Shown here: in pieces, positions 9,976-21,729 of the stretch | Layout of the letters: each line of letters opens with the position of its first letter | How positions within the stretch are numbered: position 1 is the first letter of the stretch | From: Branchiostoma floridae | Lineage: Eukaryota > Chordata > Leptocardii > Amphioxiformes > Branchiostomatidae | Assembly (NCBI RefSeq): GCF_000003815.2 | Contig: NC_049984.1 | Coordinates: forward strand, 19,777,939 to 19,841,938 | Direction: 5' to 3' | Length of the DNA: 64,000 bases | Made by a program: the position numbers and the translations under genes | The notes under the pieces: model-generated | Databases searched by the model: none | Seen by the model: the letters and a program-made list of their open reading frames with translations, nothing else | What the model was told of the DNA's origin: nothing

Positions 9976-10522
9976 GTGCCCATAAGAACATTATTCGGAT
10001 TCTACGGCCGCGCAGGTTGTCAAAGTTCTCGTTTGTCGGGGTTTGACCAGGACTTCCAGAAGCCTCTCGTTGCCATGGGGAAGCTCCTCCTGGACGCGGC
10101 CAATGAAGTCACGTCGTCTGTCTTTGGGAAAGACCTGGACCCTCCCAAGCTGACACGCCACCTCTTCATGCTGCCCGACATCATAGAGCAGGCACTTCCT
10201 AAGGTGAAAAAAGTGACGAGTATAAGAACCATTTTTTTCCGCAATGGCCACAGCCTCGCTGTCCCTCACATTCTCCCAAACCCACAAACTGCTCCGGCTC
10301 TATCTCACAGTACCCATCACTTACGCCACATCTGAGAGCACATTCTCCTCATTGAAGAGACTGCTCACATACCTCCGCTCCACAATATTAGAACAGCGAC
10401 TGAACAACTGTATGCTGCTGCACATCCACAAAAACATTGTTGATAACATAAACCTGACAGACATCGCGGCGCACAATGAGAAATGTGCTGTTCTATATGA
10501 ATTTTTTCTAACATTTGAGTAA
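9976..10522 (+). pseudogene. hAT transposase C-terminal region, frameshifted
   Basis: The first part (to about 10250) reads QDFQKPLVAMGKLLLDAANE, then LTRHLFMLPDIIEQALPKVK, and continues in another frame from about 10244 with LSLTFSQTHKLLRLYLTVP. The diagnostic hAT C-terminal dimerisation block follows: TYATSESTFSSLKRLLTYLR, LEQRLNNCMLLHIHKN. In intact family members this block packs against the DDE catalytic core and mediates dimerisation; the pattern here is closest to the ZMYM1-like (TTF-type) hAT branch. The upstream zinc finger and catalytic acids are not visible. It is a 3'-end relic with at least one frameshift. Confidence 0.75.
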
Positions 10523-11209
10523 CGAGTGCAAATAATGCCCTTCCCTCCTGTATTACTGCAAGACGATCAGCAAGACGTGAAAACTGACTCTCTGCTGACT
10601 TAATTAAGGTATTTCAAATTCATTTGTAAACAGGAAGCATGAGCTGCTTTTGTGAAATTTATGAATAGAGATGAACTACTTATCTTTTTCAGAAATTATG
10701 TCTACAGACTTGGTAAGGCACTTTACGCAAGGGGAAATAAATAATCCTCTTAAGAATAATTGTGACAAATAACCTTTACACCAACAACCACTTCACTGTG
10801 TTCTGTCTAGAATGTGATATACATGAACATGAACATGGACATGACAATCCTTGACAATTGTCTATATCCCTTTCAGGCCTACAACAATCTGTGGACGACA
10901 ATCTCTTCCTACTACATCCTGATGAAAACACCGCACATCTATTAGGATGGATGTCGCAGTGTCGAATAGAAAATCCCATAAATACATAACCCTTGTGCAA
11001 CATATATGTAATGCTCTCTTTTGTCAGTGTTGAATGTGACAAATAACACTTCTATTGGAAATACTTCTACTGGAAATTCAATTTCAACTTCCAGCTTATA
11101 AAAGTTATTTTGTAATATTACTCCTTGTCTATAGATCAAACAAAACAACTTCCAAGGAAACCAGACACATGTAATCCGTTTTCTTAATCATTCAAAACCT
11201 TTTGTGCTA

Positions 11210-11855
11210 TGCTAAAAAGGGTCGGATAGTGAGATTACAAGACTCGACTTTTGGACCCATCTCCAAATACTATGTAGCTTCATCAGTCATGGCCTGTTGC
11301 ATGATGCTGTATCATGACCCAGGGGCCACAGCTTTTGCAGGCAGTGCATTCTTCGCTTGGTTAAGATATGGTAAGAAACAATGTCCTGTCAGCAGTGCCA
11401 CTGAGGGAGGACCATCTCANNNNNNNNNNNNNNNNNNNNNNNNNNNNNNNNNNNNNNNNNNNNNNNNNNNNNNNNNNNNNNNNNNNNNNNNNNNNNNNNN
11501 NNNNNNNNNNNNNNNNNNNCGGAGTATTATTGAATGGAGGTTTTCATTTCATCTGTCAGACATGCAGAAGGCCACGAGTTTTTATTAGGTTGCACTGACT
11601 TCTCTGGAAATCCAGGCAACCAAACCACACATGGATGATCCTGCCAAAGACGTGACTTATCATAGCCTAGCCGGCACAAAGAAGAAAGTTACATTAAGAT
11701 GTCGGAACTGCCATACCAACTATGTTTTTGCAATGTACCGGGATTCCATTACCGGGCTCTGGTTACCGGGTATCGTTTTAACACGGAGGAGCAGTTTGCT
11801 GTGGAAACATCAAACTGCACTTATCTCGACCGACGCCGTTAATGCGTTATAGTCT
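11210..11855 (+). other. Cys-rich open fragments around a gap
   Basis: Before the gap an open stretch reads SVMACCMMLYHDPGATAFAG. After the gap (from 11520) there are FHFICQTCRRPRVFIRLH and, from 11631, LRCRNCHTNYVFAMYRDS. The C-x-x-C pairs suggest zinc-binding knuckles, as seen in several DDE-type transposases before the catalytic core (compare the minus-strand relic at 39.1-39.6 kb). The pieces are too short to assign. Confidence 0.2.
11420..11519. other. Assembly gap of 100 N
   Basis: Exactly 100 N; the true length is probably unknown. It interrupts the Cys-rich open fragments. Confidence 0.99.
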
Positions 11856-12785
11856 GTTGTACCCTATGTATTTTTGAACGTGAGTAAAAATCATGTTACT
11901 ATAACTCATAACATTGGACTACTTCGACACAAATACCTTGGAGTAAGGGCCTTTCCAAACCTCATCAACCTGCACTATTGATCAAAGTTTGAGGTACTTT
12001 CAATATGGATTACCTATTAAGTTTTAACCCTGTAATAACAAATTCCTGATCATTTTGCAACATCGAAGAAGACACGTTCACTCACGTCTACTGGGAGTGT
12101 GTTAATGTCATCCCCTTTGGAATCGAAGTGCAAAATTGGCTCTTACAAACAAACTGGTTTGACTTTATACATGTAACGCCACTCATGGAGATTTATCTAC
12201 CGAGACACGCCTCTTGACGACTGTCATAATGTTTTACAGAGAAAATCATTCATTTTTAGATGTAGGCTATTTAAACATTTACACATTCAGTCCTTTTAAC
12301 ACTTGGTATCCTTCTATAAAAACACAGGATCTTATCGCATCTCGGAGAGGGAAGCTGGAGAAGCAGAAGCATCGGGTAAGCGGGGAACATTATGTTTGAC
12401 TTAAGTACTTCATACTAAATATCAACTATTATAATTGCCCTTTCATTTCCTGACATTATCTTTTGTGTATTAGACTGAACTTCCTGTTTTATTATGTACC
12501 TTATTGTGGTTGCATGTTTATTTGTATCTGTACCATTCTTCTTATTTCTTGAATGGACCAAAATGGTATGCTGGTAGTCCCAAAATACTTTCTGCTGGGA
12601 AACGACACCCCAAGACAAACCGACTACATGACTGTTGGTGTGAGGAGGAGAGAGAAAGTGTCCGCCTCTGTTGGTGGCTACTGCAGAGGAATGAAAATGG
12701 GAGATATATCGCCGTCTTTGGTAGAATCCAGTATTAGATTGTGATTGAAGTTGATGTTGCATACACTAAATGGTATGGAGTTAGC

Positions 12786-13041
12786 CAACAGAACGAAACT
12801 CGACTCTGGCAAGTTCATACCTGTATGGTAACATCAGCGGGGTAAACCCATTCTCTAGAATCAGTAAGCTATTTCCACATGCTACTGAAGAAGACATCTT
12901 GTATGTTCCAGACTGTACTGAGTATGACCTGCTGATGTGTGCTGAAGAATTGCTTAGCTCCGACACCGACTCTTATGACAAAGAAAGTAAACATATTACT
13001 GCCACGCATTGTTTTATGCTTGAACAGAATGGATGGCAGTG
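12786..13041 (+). CDS. CUE/UBA-like coding fragment
   Basis: A plus frame is open across this segment and reads NPFSRISKLFPHATEEDILY, then a short acidic linker, then EYDLLMCAEELLSSDTDSYD. The L-F-P start followed by an amphipathic helix and a terminal x-A-x-x-L-L resembles the three-helix ubiquitin-binding CUE/UBA fold. Such domains accompany HECT-like proteins in some expanded families, which would fit the HECT relic at 3.6 kb. It ends at a TGA after NGWQ. It is a partial exon or relic and the resemblance is by eye. 13050-14060 holds no convincing gene. Confidence 0.35.
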
Positions 13042-14061
13042 AAAACCAACCAAGTGGGTGACAAGACCTTCAGGCGAAAAATGATAACCATGATAAACAC
13101 CCTTTGCCGCCATCATGTGCGTTGCGAAGTTGCGGGTGGGGCCAAGGCAACCAGTACCAAGGTAAAGTGAAAAGTGCCCAGTATTGTTCGCACCATCAGC
13201 AGTCGATGACTTTAGGATTGATAGTTATAGTTTTAGTATACCTTTAATCCCAGGGCAGACGGGTGGTGGTGTTTTCCCATTTCCTTCCACACTTCACCTT
13301 TTGTTTTCTTTCTATATTACTGTTCCTTTCTTGCTTCTGCCAGTTTTCCCAGCAAGGACAGCAAGTGGCATGAACTGATGAAGAGGACACAAAGGTCATA
13401 AGAAGAATGGGCAAACCAAAAAAGGTATTACATTTTAAGAAATTTATATAAAAGCCATGAAAATGAGTATAATATATTTTTTTTGTATCAGGGATAAACA
13501 CATACTTCTATAATTATTTTTGATTGTTTAAGAGTTGTGAAAAAAACCACATTGTTGAAATCATTTAGGCAGGTGAAAAGCAACATGATGATCAAGATGG
13601 TCTAAAAGACAAGAGGTAATATATTGTGTGGATTTCTCTAGGACAGAAGTCAAAGCGGAGAACTATAAAACACACATAGTCGTGGCTTCAACGATTCAGA
13701 GCGTCAAACAGAGAATGCAAAGCACTCAGCAGAGTTGCGCTATGATCCACAGTGCCACAGTTAGGGGGACCTAAGATGGACATTACGCTAAGTGGCCTTT
13801 AAAAAAGTACCCTAAACATATATGATTAATGCTCGGTGACAGAATACATACTGTACTTTTCCATTCCATTTGGAAGATTGAAAAGAACAACTAGTTTCAT
13901 TGCTATTATACATCCTGGCGACTTACCCTGTCACAATTAAAACCCTAATCTAAGTACAGATGTGCACTACCGCCAGCTTGCTTATTCTTAGTAGCACATT
14001 CCATGCCAATTTCGTAGCATTCTATCATCTCACTCTTAACGATATATTTTGACATTTACAG

Positions 14062-14325
14062 ATGATGTGCCATAATACCTGGAAAGACATAGCACCTGGG
14101 AAATTAGTTAAGGGAGTAAGGCAGGACGCATGGCTGATCAAACAGGTTGTCCGCCAGGTACTCAGTTATCTTCCCGCAGTGCAGGACACCCTGGAAACGA
14201 GACAGAAGATAGCATACTCGTTTAGGAGGAACGGTCAGACTAAGCGCTACCGAGAAGAGAGAAAAAGGTATGCATTGTTCAAGTTCAAGTTGATGAGTCG
14301 ATATACCCGTCACATTATCGAATAA
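14062..14325 (+). CDS. Unidentified basic open segment
   Basis: An 87-residue open segment starts MMCHNTWKDIAPGKLVKGVR and is Lys/Arg rich in its second half (RRNGQTKRYREERKRYALFK). It is preceded by a polypyrimidine-poor 'ttacag' and may be an exon or chance. No domain is recognised, and no partner exon is seen in the ~570 bp that follow. Confidence 0.2.
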   Translation: MMCHNTWKDIAPGKLVKGVRQDAWLIKQVVRQVLSYLPAVQDTLETRQKIAYSFRRNGQTKRYREERKRYALFKFKLMSRYTRHIIE

Positions 14326-14889
14326 CTTCGAACTTGTTGCAAATGTCTTGATCGCTGGCCAATTTAAGTACAATAATGCCACACCATGCCTTCTTGCACC
14401 TTCATTGACTGGACTTGCTTCAAACTCCTATGCAAGCAATTCTGTGTCGTATTCAACCATCTACCAGGATTGGGATGGGAGTCTCGAGCCAAGTTACAGT
14501 GATAACCCACGTTTCTCCCTAGATAAAGAAGTAGTACGACATGAGAACAAAAAGTTATAGTTCCGGTTCTGATATTAGCAACTCGTGTAGTTGGACTGTG
14601 GCTATATTGTATCCTTTTACCTCTTCTTGTTATGAATGCTAGAGTACGTCATTTGAAACTCCGTTTGAAAGAGGAATCATCTTGTATTTAATCTAGCACC
14701 ATGCTGCGAGGGGTCACCATCAAGCCGGACACCGTCCTCTGGATGGAGGTCCAGCCGCAGTTCAGGCCAGATGTCGATGTAGACGTCTATTACTACCTGC
14801 CTGAGGTAACGTAACTATACATCGTACAGACACATGTAGAAAATAACTATTCAGCTTTAGGCAAACTTTATAGTCCATAAAGGAATTTG

Positions 14890-15135
14890 ATCTCTCGTGG
14901 GTCATATTTTGGCCATACTAATGGACAGAAGTATCACCCCATCAAGGGAACCGTACCCCCGGATTCCCCCTGCCCTTCATCAGGAAGTCAAAGCACATAT
15001 ACCGGCCATGTTAGATCAGGACGTAATTCAGCCCAGCTGCTCTCCTTGGTCAGCGCCGGTCATCTTAGTGCGAAAAAAAGATGGTAATTTTAGATACTGT
15101 GTAGATTATAGGAAATTCAATGCAGGCATACGCCG
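14890..15135 (+). pseudogene. Ty3/Gypsy-like reverse transcriptase scrap
   Basis: The reading YPRIPPALHQEVKAHIPAML, then IQPSCSPWSAPVILVRKKDG and FRYCVDYRKFNAG is the well-known start of the Ty3/Gypsy reverse transcriptase: the S-P-W-(S/A)-x-P-x-V-L-V-x-K-K-D-G and R-x-C-V-D-Y-R-x-x-N motifs. The upstream MDRSITPSRE piece sits where the protease-RT linker is. The frame is lost after about 15135, before the Y-x-D-D catalytic motif, which is absent. No LTRs are seen on either side. Truncated relic. Confidence 0.8.
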
Positions 15136-15139
15136 AGAT

Positions 15140-16900
15140 GCATTTTGCATTTGTTTTAATTCTATATCTGAGAATCTGTTCTTTTTCTTTTAATTCTTCC
15201 TGAGGGAAGCCCTGAATCCGGGCGAGAATATTCTCTATAGAAGACGTCTGTGGGTCCTCTTCATGAGATCGTTGTGGGAAAGATGTATCATTCTGGGTTT
15301 TTTTGTTGTTGTTTGTACATGTGTATACTTGTATACTTTGCTCAAACGACCTATCATGAATTTACACTTTTTTTTCGGTTTTTCTTTAGACGTGACCCCA
15401 CGTGAGTGGCTCTAAGGCTAGAGCCTCTTCGGCACCACTTGGACCCGTTAGTTTCAGCTTGGGCTGACGATAGCTTCCTCACACTCTGACCACATTGGTG
15501 GGCCACACATCAATTTGCATCGTTCAGAGAGATCTTTGAAAAGTTTAACACAGGAGAATCTTAGGCAACGTCATTAAAAATGGGATTTTTGACGTCAGGT
15601 TCTACCAGCTTAACTATGTCGAGAAAGTAGGTAAACCTAAGAAGAAGCGACCATAACGAGTTCAGAAGAGTTCAGAAAATATAAATCCACAGATCAGCAA
15701 GGCAAGAACACTTTGAAGAGTCTGAAGAACGCCACGTGGCTTGCCGTTGCTGACTATATGATAGTTGATGTTACTGTTGTATATTCTTATAATGAATATC
15801 CGTACAGCATTCAAGGCTGATCTTTGTCGCTACACCGAAGACATCAAACACAGAGACGTCAGGCCACATGGATGAATTTATGTCTTCTGTGTTAGAAAAA
15901 GACCTCGATCAACCCAAGTTGACACTCCAACAAACAAAAATAGCCCTGATGCATGAAGTGTAGTGTCACCCGCCATATAGAGTGTATATATAACACATGA
16001 TGGCGCGCAGCTGTTCAAACGACCTTATTTCAAACAACTTCATCATACACATGCGACAGAAAACATATAACTGGCAGGGGTTGATGTGGAAGGACTAACA
16101 AAAGTGATATCTTCCTATTTCACTTTTAAAAAGTGAACATTGCATTGTTGGCATTGTTATATGCAATTGCAAGTGTGCATGTTAGTGTCCTTTCTGGGGC
16201 TCTGCCTCCTAATGCATTTTACAACAGGAATAGCCAACATAATATTACATTTTAAGCAATTCCTTCGTACTTTAGAAATAAGATTTCTTCATTTTATACC
16301 TCAATGTACTATGAGCGAGAGTCTTCATTTTTAGTTCAATTAGCCCTCCTTATGCACTTTCTTATTTATTGTTACATTAAGACTGTGAGTCGACACAGAT
16401 AAGTGTCTGGTAGATTCAAAGATGTACAGTACATCAGCACTTCTGAACCAGTAGGCTGAGCTGCAACATGTTGATTACGCAGAATTCACATCCACAGTGG
16501 CTGATCACTACCTAACACTTCCTGGTCAACTGGGAGTTGAGAGCAAGAGTGTTGCAAACCCTGAGAACAGAGCTTTCTTAGACCGGGGATAATATTGCAG
16601 TTGAAATCAAAGGTTGCCTGGTGGACTTAGGCCTAAAGGGCAGGATAGAAATAACGACTGCAGACAGTACACAAGCCATGGTCAATGCTAAAATCAGTGC
16701 AGGCATTCCACTGTCATACTCTAAATCTTTGTACACATGAGGTGACGAATAAGCTCACCATTGGCACAATGTTAGCTGGCATCCGACTTGGCGTTACATT
16801 CTTCCGCAACTCAAGGTTGTACTTAAGGACAAACAGAAAGGCGACCAAGCGTGACCGTGACAACAGGAACTAGAGCAAAAGAGACGAAATATTATTTGTG
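15140..16900. other. No gene recognised
   Basis: Both strands carry only short open stretches with unbiased composition. The region is AT-rich with T runs near 15180-15380 and a patch around 15400-15540 that looks like an old transposon end but has no identifiable partner. I see no RNA gene or array. Confidence 0.6.
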
Positions 16901-16906
16901 GCCTTG

Positions 16907-17047
16907 ACATCCAGCAAACCCATCTAACTTAGCTGAACCAGCCCCCACTGTACCAGAGGCACAGTCCCCGAAGTCTGGGTTTCCAAGAGGCTGGACAGCT
17001 GTAATATTTTAAGACCTGACTAACAGAACCTGAGTAAACTGGATGTT
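16907..17047. mobile_element. Short TIR element, family A, copy 1
   Basis: This ~140-bp sequence shares its core (accagcccccactg, cacagtccccgaagtctggg, tttccaagaggctggacag) with 46081-46219 and 51252-51391. Copies 2 and 3 begin aacatccaac and end gttggatgtt, a perfect 10-bp inverted repeat. This copy has one or two changes in its termini (gacatccagc, actggatgtt) and an internal deletion or insertion, so it is the oldest of the three. It has no coding capacity, so it is a non-autonomous DNA element. Confidence 0.75.
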
Positions 17048-17049
17048 AG

Positions 17050-19020
17050 GCCATTGCCAATAGTTTTGCTCTGTCACCTATGTTTATATTTTGGTGTATG
17101 GAATATACATTGCAGCTGCTACTGTTCTCATCAAGGAGCAGGTAGTGGGGTAGTGTTGTCTCAGCATCCCGCTGTAGATATAGTGATCTACACTTGTAGA
17201 GAACACTTCAGAGACCTCCAGTCTGTACCAGACCCATGTGCCATGCTGTACACCTCTAGGGACCTGTGGGAAAGAAACACAAATTGCACAACATTTAGGG
17301 ATGAGATAACAAGAAGTGACGAATAAATTTGAAACATCTCAAGATGTTAACAGTTGTGACATGAGCAGGATAATTGCACATGCACACACGGTTACTCCAA
17401 GAAGCTTTCAGCAAACTTGGCATACCACAGTTAAGAGCAAACAACTATGGGAATGACAAGGCAGAACGTACTACAAAGCTACGTACAAAGCTGTGAGTCA
17501 CATTTCATTTCAACCCATGCAAAATACCGCATCAGCTATCCTCCCATATACCAAGGAGGTTGACAACCTCCTTGCATATACTGAGAAGACGGTTTTACAT
17601 AATCCAGTGAACACAAAGAACCCGTGTGACCCGACCACACCATCCCGGTTCTTTGTTCTCTGGCAACAGAACTCGGTAACAAAAAACAACCTCTACAGTC
17701 TACACTCAAGAAAATCACAGAATTACCGTCCATATAGCCTTCAGGTACCACACAAAAAGTAACAATAACTTCAATACGCCCACATTGCAGAGAATTTGTT
17801 ATTGCAAAAATATTATTTTCCCTGCGGTTTCCACGCAACGCTAGAAAATTCCCCCCACGTAAGAGCGCCATGGCCCTCATGAAAGAACGATTTTTCCACA
17901 CCAGCAATATTTGATTCCGTTACTTCAAATGTCCTTACTAACCACCGTACCAACTACAAGTTACCTACAACTTGTAGTACAAGCTTTTGACGCGATAAAA
18001 AAGGGTAAAATACGAAGACAATTCTGTTTCAACCTCACCTCACAATGGCCGCCCTGCACTGACTGAATTCCACACACAAGAGAAGGACCTCTCTTGTATC
18101 AATGCGCGGAAACATCTGGACTATCGCTAACCGTCAAATGAAGGATTTACGTAGAACTAACATCGTTAAACATTTCAAACATTAAAATCAAACAGTCTCA
18201 AATAAATCGCGTAGTCAAATATGATGAGATACATATTCGACAATATACATTTCCTTCATAGTCGCACTATTTTTGGCGGCGCTTGTGTACCTTCCGTCAG
18301 GCCTCGGGAAGGGTATTATTCGGTGCAGGCTGGATGATGACGTAAGAAGCATATGGAGGCTAACCTGGGGGTTTTCGAAATACCCTTCTTTCAAAAAATA
18401 TTCTTTCAAAACATATAATTGACATGAGACGAAACAAGAACTCGGCGTCTTTGTAATGACTTTATTGGAATGCCCTTTAGCATGGGTTTGATCTTCCAGG
18501 GCTAAATAAAAGGACACATGCAATTACACGAAACAAATGCGCCTTAAAAGATTAAGAATTGAATCATTAGACTTGCGAACTGAGGTCAGTTCGTGGGTCA
18601 ATCTCAATCTCAATTAAATACTCTTCTTTTCAACACAAAACATGAGTGCATATATGAAAATGGCGTACGGTACCTTACTATATCAATTATTCAATTGTCG
18701 TTTTTATCAAAGTTGCATTTTTGTAACCTCGGGAGAGCAACGTACTTGGATCACTGTTACTTCATCGTACTTGAGTTCATCACAGTATGAAAATTAAAAG
18801 GTGTGCAATAACATTTAGAAGTTACTCTCCCACACAAATGTACGCTCAACAATTGTTTGATTAGCAAAGGCACATTTGAAGTGTTTAAACTCAAAACGCA
18901 ATCAAATAAGATTGATAATCTCAATCACTAAGTTCTTGATGCACAACCAAGAAATTTATTCAGTGCCAACGTATCGGATGACCATCTGTCATCTTGGTCA
19001 GGGCTATACGACTATACTGA
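17050..19020. other. No gene recognised
   Basis: Mostly AT-rich sequence. The one notable patch is 18268-18345 (ttttggcggcgcttgtgtac and following), which resembles 62805-62870 upstream of the minus-strand 1247-residue gene and may be a shared element edge. Short open stretches on both strands have no recognisable domain. Confidence 0.5.
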
Positions 19021-19023
19021 CTA

Positions 19024-19310
19024 GTTCACAGTGCACTGGAGCTAGGTGTTACAGGTTCACAGTGCACTGGAGCTAGATGTTAATTACAGGTTCACATTGC
19101 ACTGGAGCTAGGTGTTACAGGTTCACATTGCACTGGGGCTAGGGGTTACAGGTTCATAGTGCACTGGAGCTAGTTGTTACAGGTTCACATTGCACTGGAG
19201 CTAGGCGTTACAGGTTCACAGTGCACTGGAGCTAGGTTTTGCAGGTTCAAATTGCACTGGAGCTAGGTGTTACACTTACATGTTCACATTGCACTGGAAC
19301 TGGGTGATGC
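19024..19310. repeat. 31-bp minisatellite, about nine copies
   Basis: The unit gttcacattgcactggagctaggtgttacag repeats with a 31-bp period from 19024 to about 19310. A few units carry 3-9-bp insertions (ttaattacag, cttacat). Variation between units (cagt/catt, ggtgt/gcgt/gggg) is scattered, so this array is not freshly homogenised. Confidence 0.9.
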
Positions 19311-20886
19311 AGTCCCAAACGTAAACTATCTTTGAAGTAATAGATATTGTCAGGTAACAATGTGATTGATTAACTTAGATCATTCCATTTTGAAATGATT
19401 GTGAGGTGGACCAATTTTGATGGGCGGGACAGATATGTTATAGGGACCCAGAGAATCTTTTGAAAATCGCAACATCGTTCCACAATCAATTAGTAACTCA
19501 CGTAGAAATAAAACCCATTGTCATTACTTAGATTACTCCATTTGGAAGGGACCAATTTTCATTAAAGGGGCAACAAAGTTAGAAGGGCCAAAAAATATCG
19601 GTATGCCTTGCTGAAAATCGCCGTATCTCTCCCCAACAATTTCTGAAACATGCTAGACGCATTTTCTGCTTGCTAACGAAGAGGTGAATTATTGAGGAAT
19701 TGGAACCCAGCTATACAGACTTTTCATTTAACGTCATCTTCGCCATGTTAGATTACAGTGTACGTCTGTTAGCAACACGAAGATGCTACTACTTAACTCA
19801 ATTACCAGTCAAAATGGTCGTCGGAGTATTCAAATTATAATTAGTATGACGTCAATGAAAAACCTGTATTCTCTCCTCTCTTGTCCAGATTAGATTGCTA
19901 GTATCACGCAGTGTCCTGGGTACGAGACTGTGGGCATCCAAGATTGTGGACCGATCAAAATGCAAATGAAGTATCGCATTTGTTCTCTGTAGCTTAATAT
20001 AAAATTACTTGGATACTACCTGCAGTCTAGGAATGTGGTGCCTGTTGTGGACTTATACGATATATGTTGAGTTTCTTTTATCTAAATTCGGGCACGTGGT
20101 ACCGTCACCAGGATTTTCGCATTTCATGGGAAATTTTAATAAGCATCATGAGAGTGACGTCACTGGCGGCCTGTATTACACAATGTCTGATGTGGGTGGC
20201 TTCCTCGTTGCAATAAGTCCTTTCACAGAGATCAGAACGCATGTGCGGCGACTGGAATTCTAGGTAATATGTCAAAGGATAAGGCCCCGAAATTGTTAAC
20301 AGTCCTTGTCTCAACCATTGTTACATTTGCATAACAATGTTCTGACGGGTTTTGTTTTCAATTTCAGGGCCTTAATACGCATTGACATATTACGTGGAAT
20401 TCCTGTCGCCGCACGTGTGTTCCAACCTCTGCAAGAGGGCTTTATTTTCTAATTACCTGTATCAATAAGATTATCTATGTTATGTTGATAATAACAGACA
20501 TGCGTTACATACGTTAGCTAGCTAACTTTATCTGTATTCAGAATTCTACATTTAACGTTGTATCAGATAATTACAGTACTGGTTTACCATTGTGAAGGTT
20601 TCAGACACCATGTTACAATTTTGGCAAACATTTTCATGTTCGCCCCAATATTCCAGTCAGATTTTCAGTAGGGGGGACGGGTACACCCCCCCCCCCCCCC
20701 CAATCTTCCAAATCGAGAGATCTGAGTTATAATGACAGTCTGATAAACCTGGACATATCTACATGAATCTTGATATTTACAATGAAAGATGTTTCAGAAA
20801 AGTTGTTGTGAAATGACAGTGCAAGCTTTAACATGTTTTAGAATTGGAAAAAGAACGATACTATAATCTAAGTTAAAGTCGTCAGT
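19311..20886. other. No gene recognised; poly-C tract
   Basis: No coding or RNA gene found. A run of 16 C lies at 20686-20701. Two related AT-rich patches at about 19380-19470 and 19530-19630 share the words caccgttg-free 'ggaccaatttt' and 'gaaaatcgc', suggesting an old local duplication. Confidence 0.5.
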
Positions 20887-20986
20887 NNNNNNNNNNNNNN
20901 NNNNNNNNNNNNNNNNNNNNNNNNNNNNNNNNNNNNNNNNNNNNNNNNNNNNNNNNNNNNNNNNNNNNNNNNNNNNNNNNNNNNNN
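20887..20986. other. Assembly gap of 100 N
   Basis: Exactly 100 N, likely a placeholder. The sequence 20987-21520 after it shows no gene. Confidence 0.99.
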
Positions 20987-21520
20987 CTTATACTATCAAG
21001 TTATGCCAAGCACATCAGAAGAATCGGAAGAAGTCAGGGTAAATCAATATCAGCTATAGCCTGGTAGTAAGTAATATGGGAGAACGTTGTCAGCTTCTTT
21101 CTGTTTTGAAGGAGTACAGTGTGATATATAAAAAAGAAAGATGATTTTGCAACGACTAGGTTCAGTAATCGGCAGCATGTTTGGTTCATTGCCTTTAAAT
21201 TCATGGCTCGAATCCCGCCGTGTCACCGATCTTGTGCCCTATCGATAGGCACTTTGCACAACTTTTCCAACTTCACTCTGGTCGAAATGAATACTAGCCT
21301 AGGCTAGGGCCGTCTCTCGGATAGAAAGTTAAATGGAGATCCACTGCTTGGGGAGAGCCACACCTCGCGCACAATAAAAAAAAACAGCACACCGTTTGAA
21401 AAACGAGTAGGAGTATGGTTTACATCAATCACCGGAAAAGGAGACCTAAAGGAATCACCGTCTTGTATTTATCCCCAAGAAAAACTATTTTAACCCGTAA
21501 GCCGTAAGGGGCGGTATAAC

Positions 21521-21725
21521 TACTCTCCAAGCAGAGGTTAGGCTCCGGCTGTTTTTAACGTTTTCTTTAGTCGTTTTTATCGGGCTTTCTATTTTGTCAT
21601 TTTTCTTGAAGTACGCCAGCCAAAGTTTTGACATAGCAAGATAAAATACAAAAATAGAAAGGCCGATAAAAACGACTAATAAACGTTTGAAAAACATCCG
21701 GAGCGTAATCTCTGCTTCGAGAGTA
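21521..21725. mobile_element. Foldback TIR element, family B, copy 1
   Basis: The element begins tactctccaagcagaggtta and ends with a diverged inverted copy (ctctgcttcgagagta). Inner arms also pair: gtcgtttttatcgggctttc on the left with gaaaggccgataaaaacgac on the right. It abuts the first unit of the 210-bp satellite. It shares ends and arms with the element at 53488-53690. No matching target duplication is visible here. It is non-coding. Confidence 0.85.
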
Positions 21726-21729
21726 GGCC

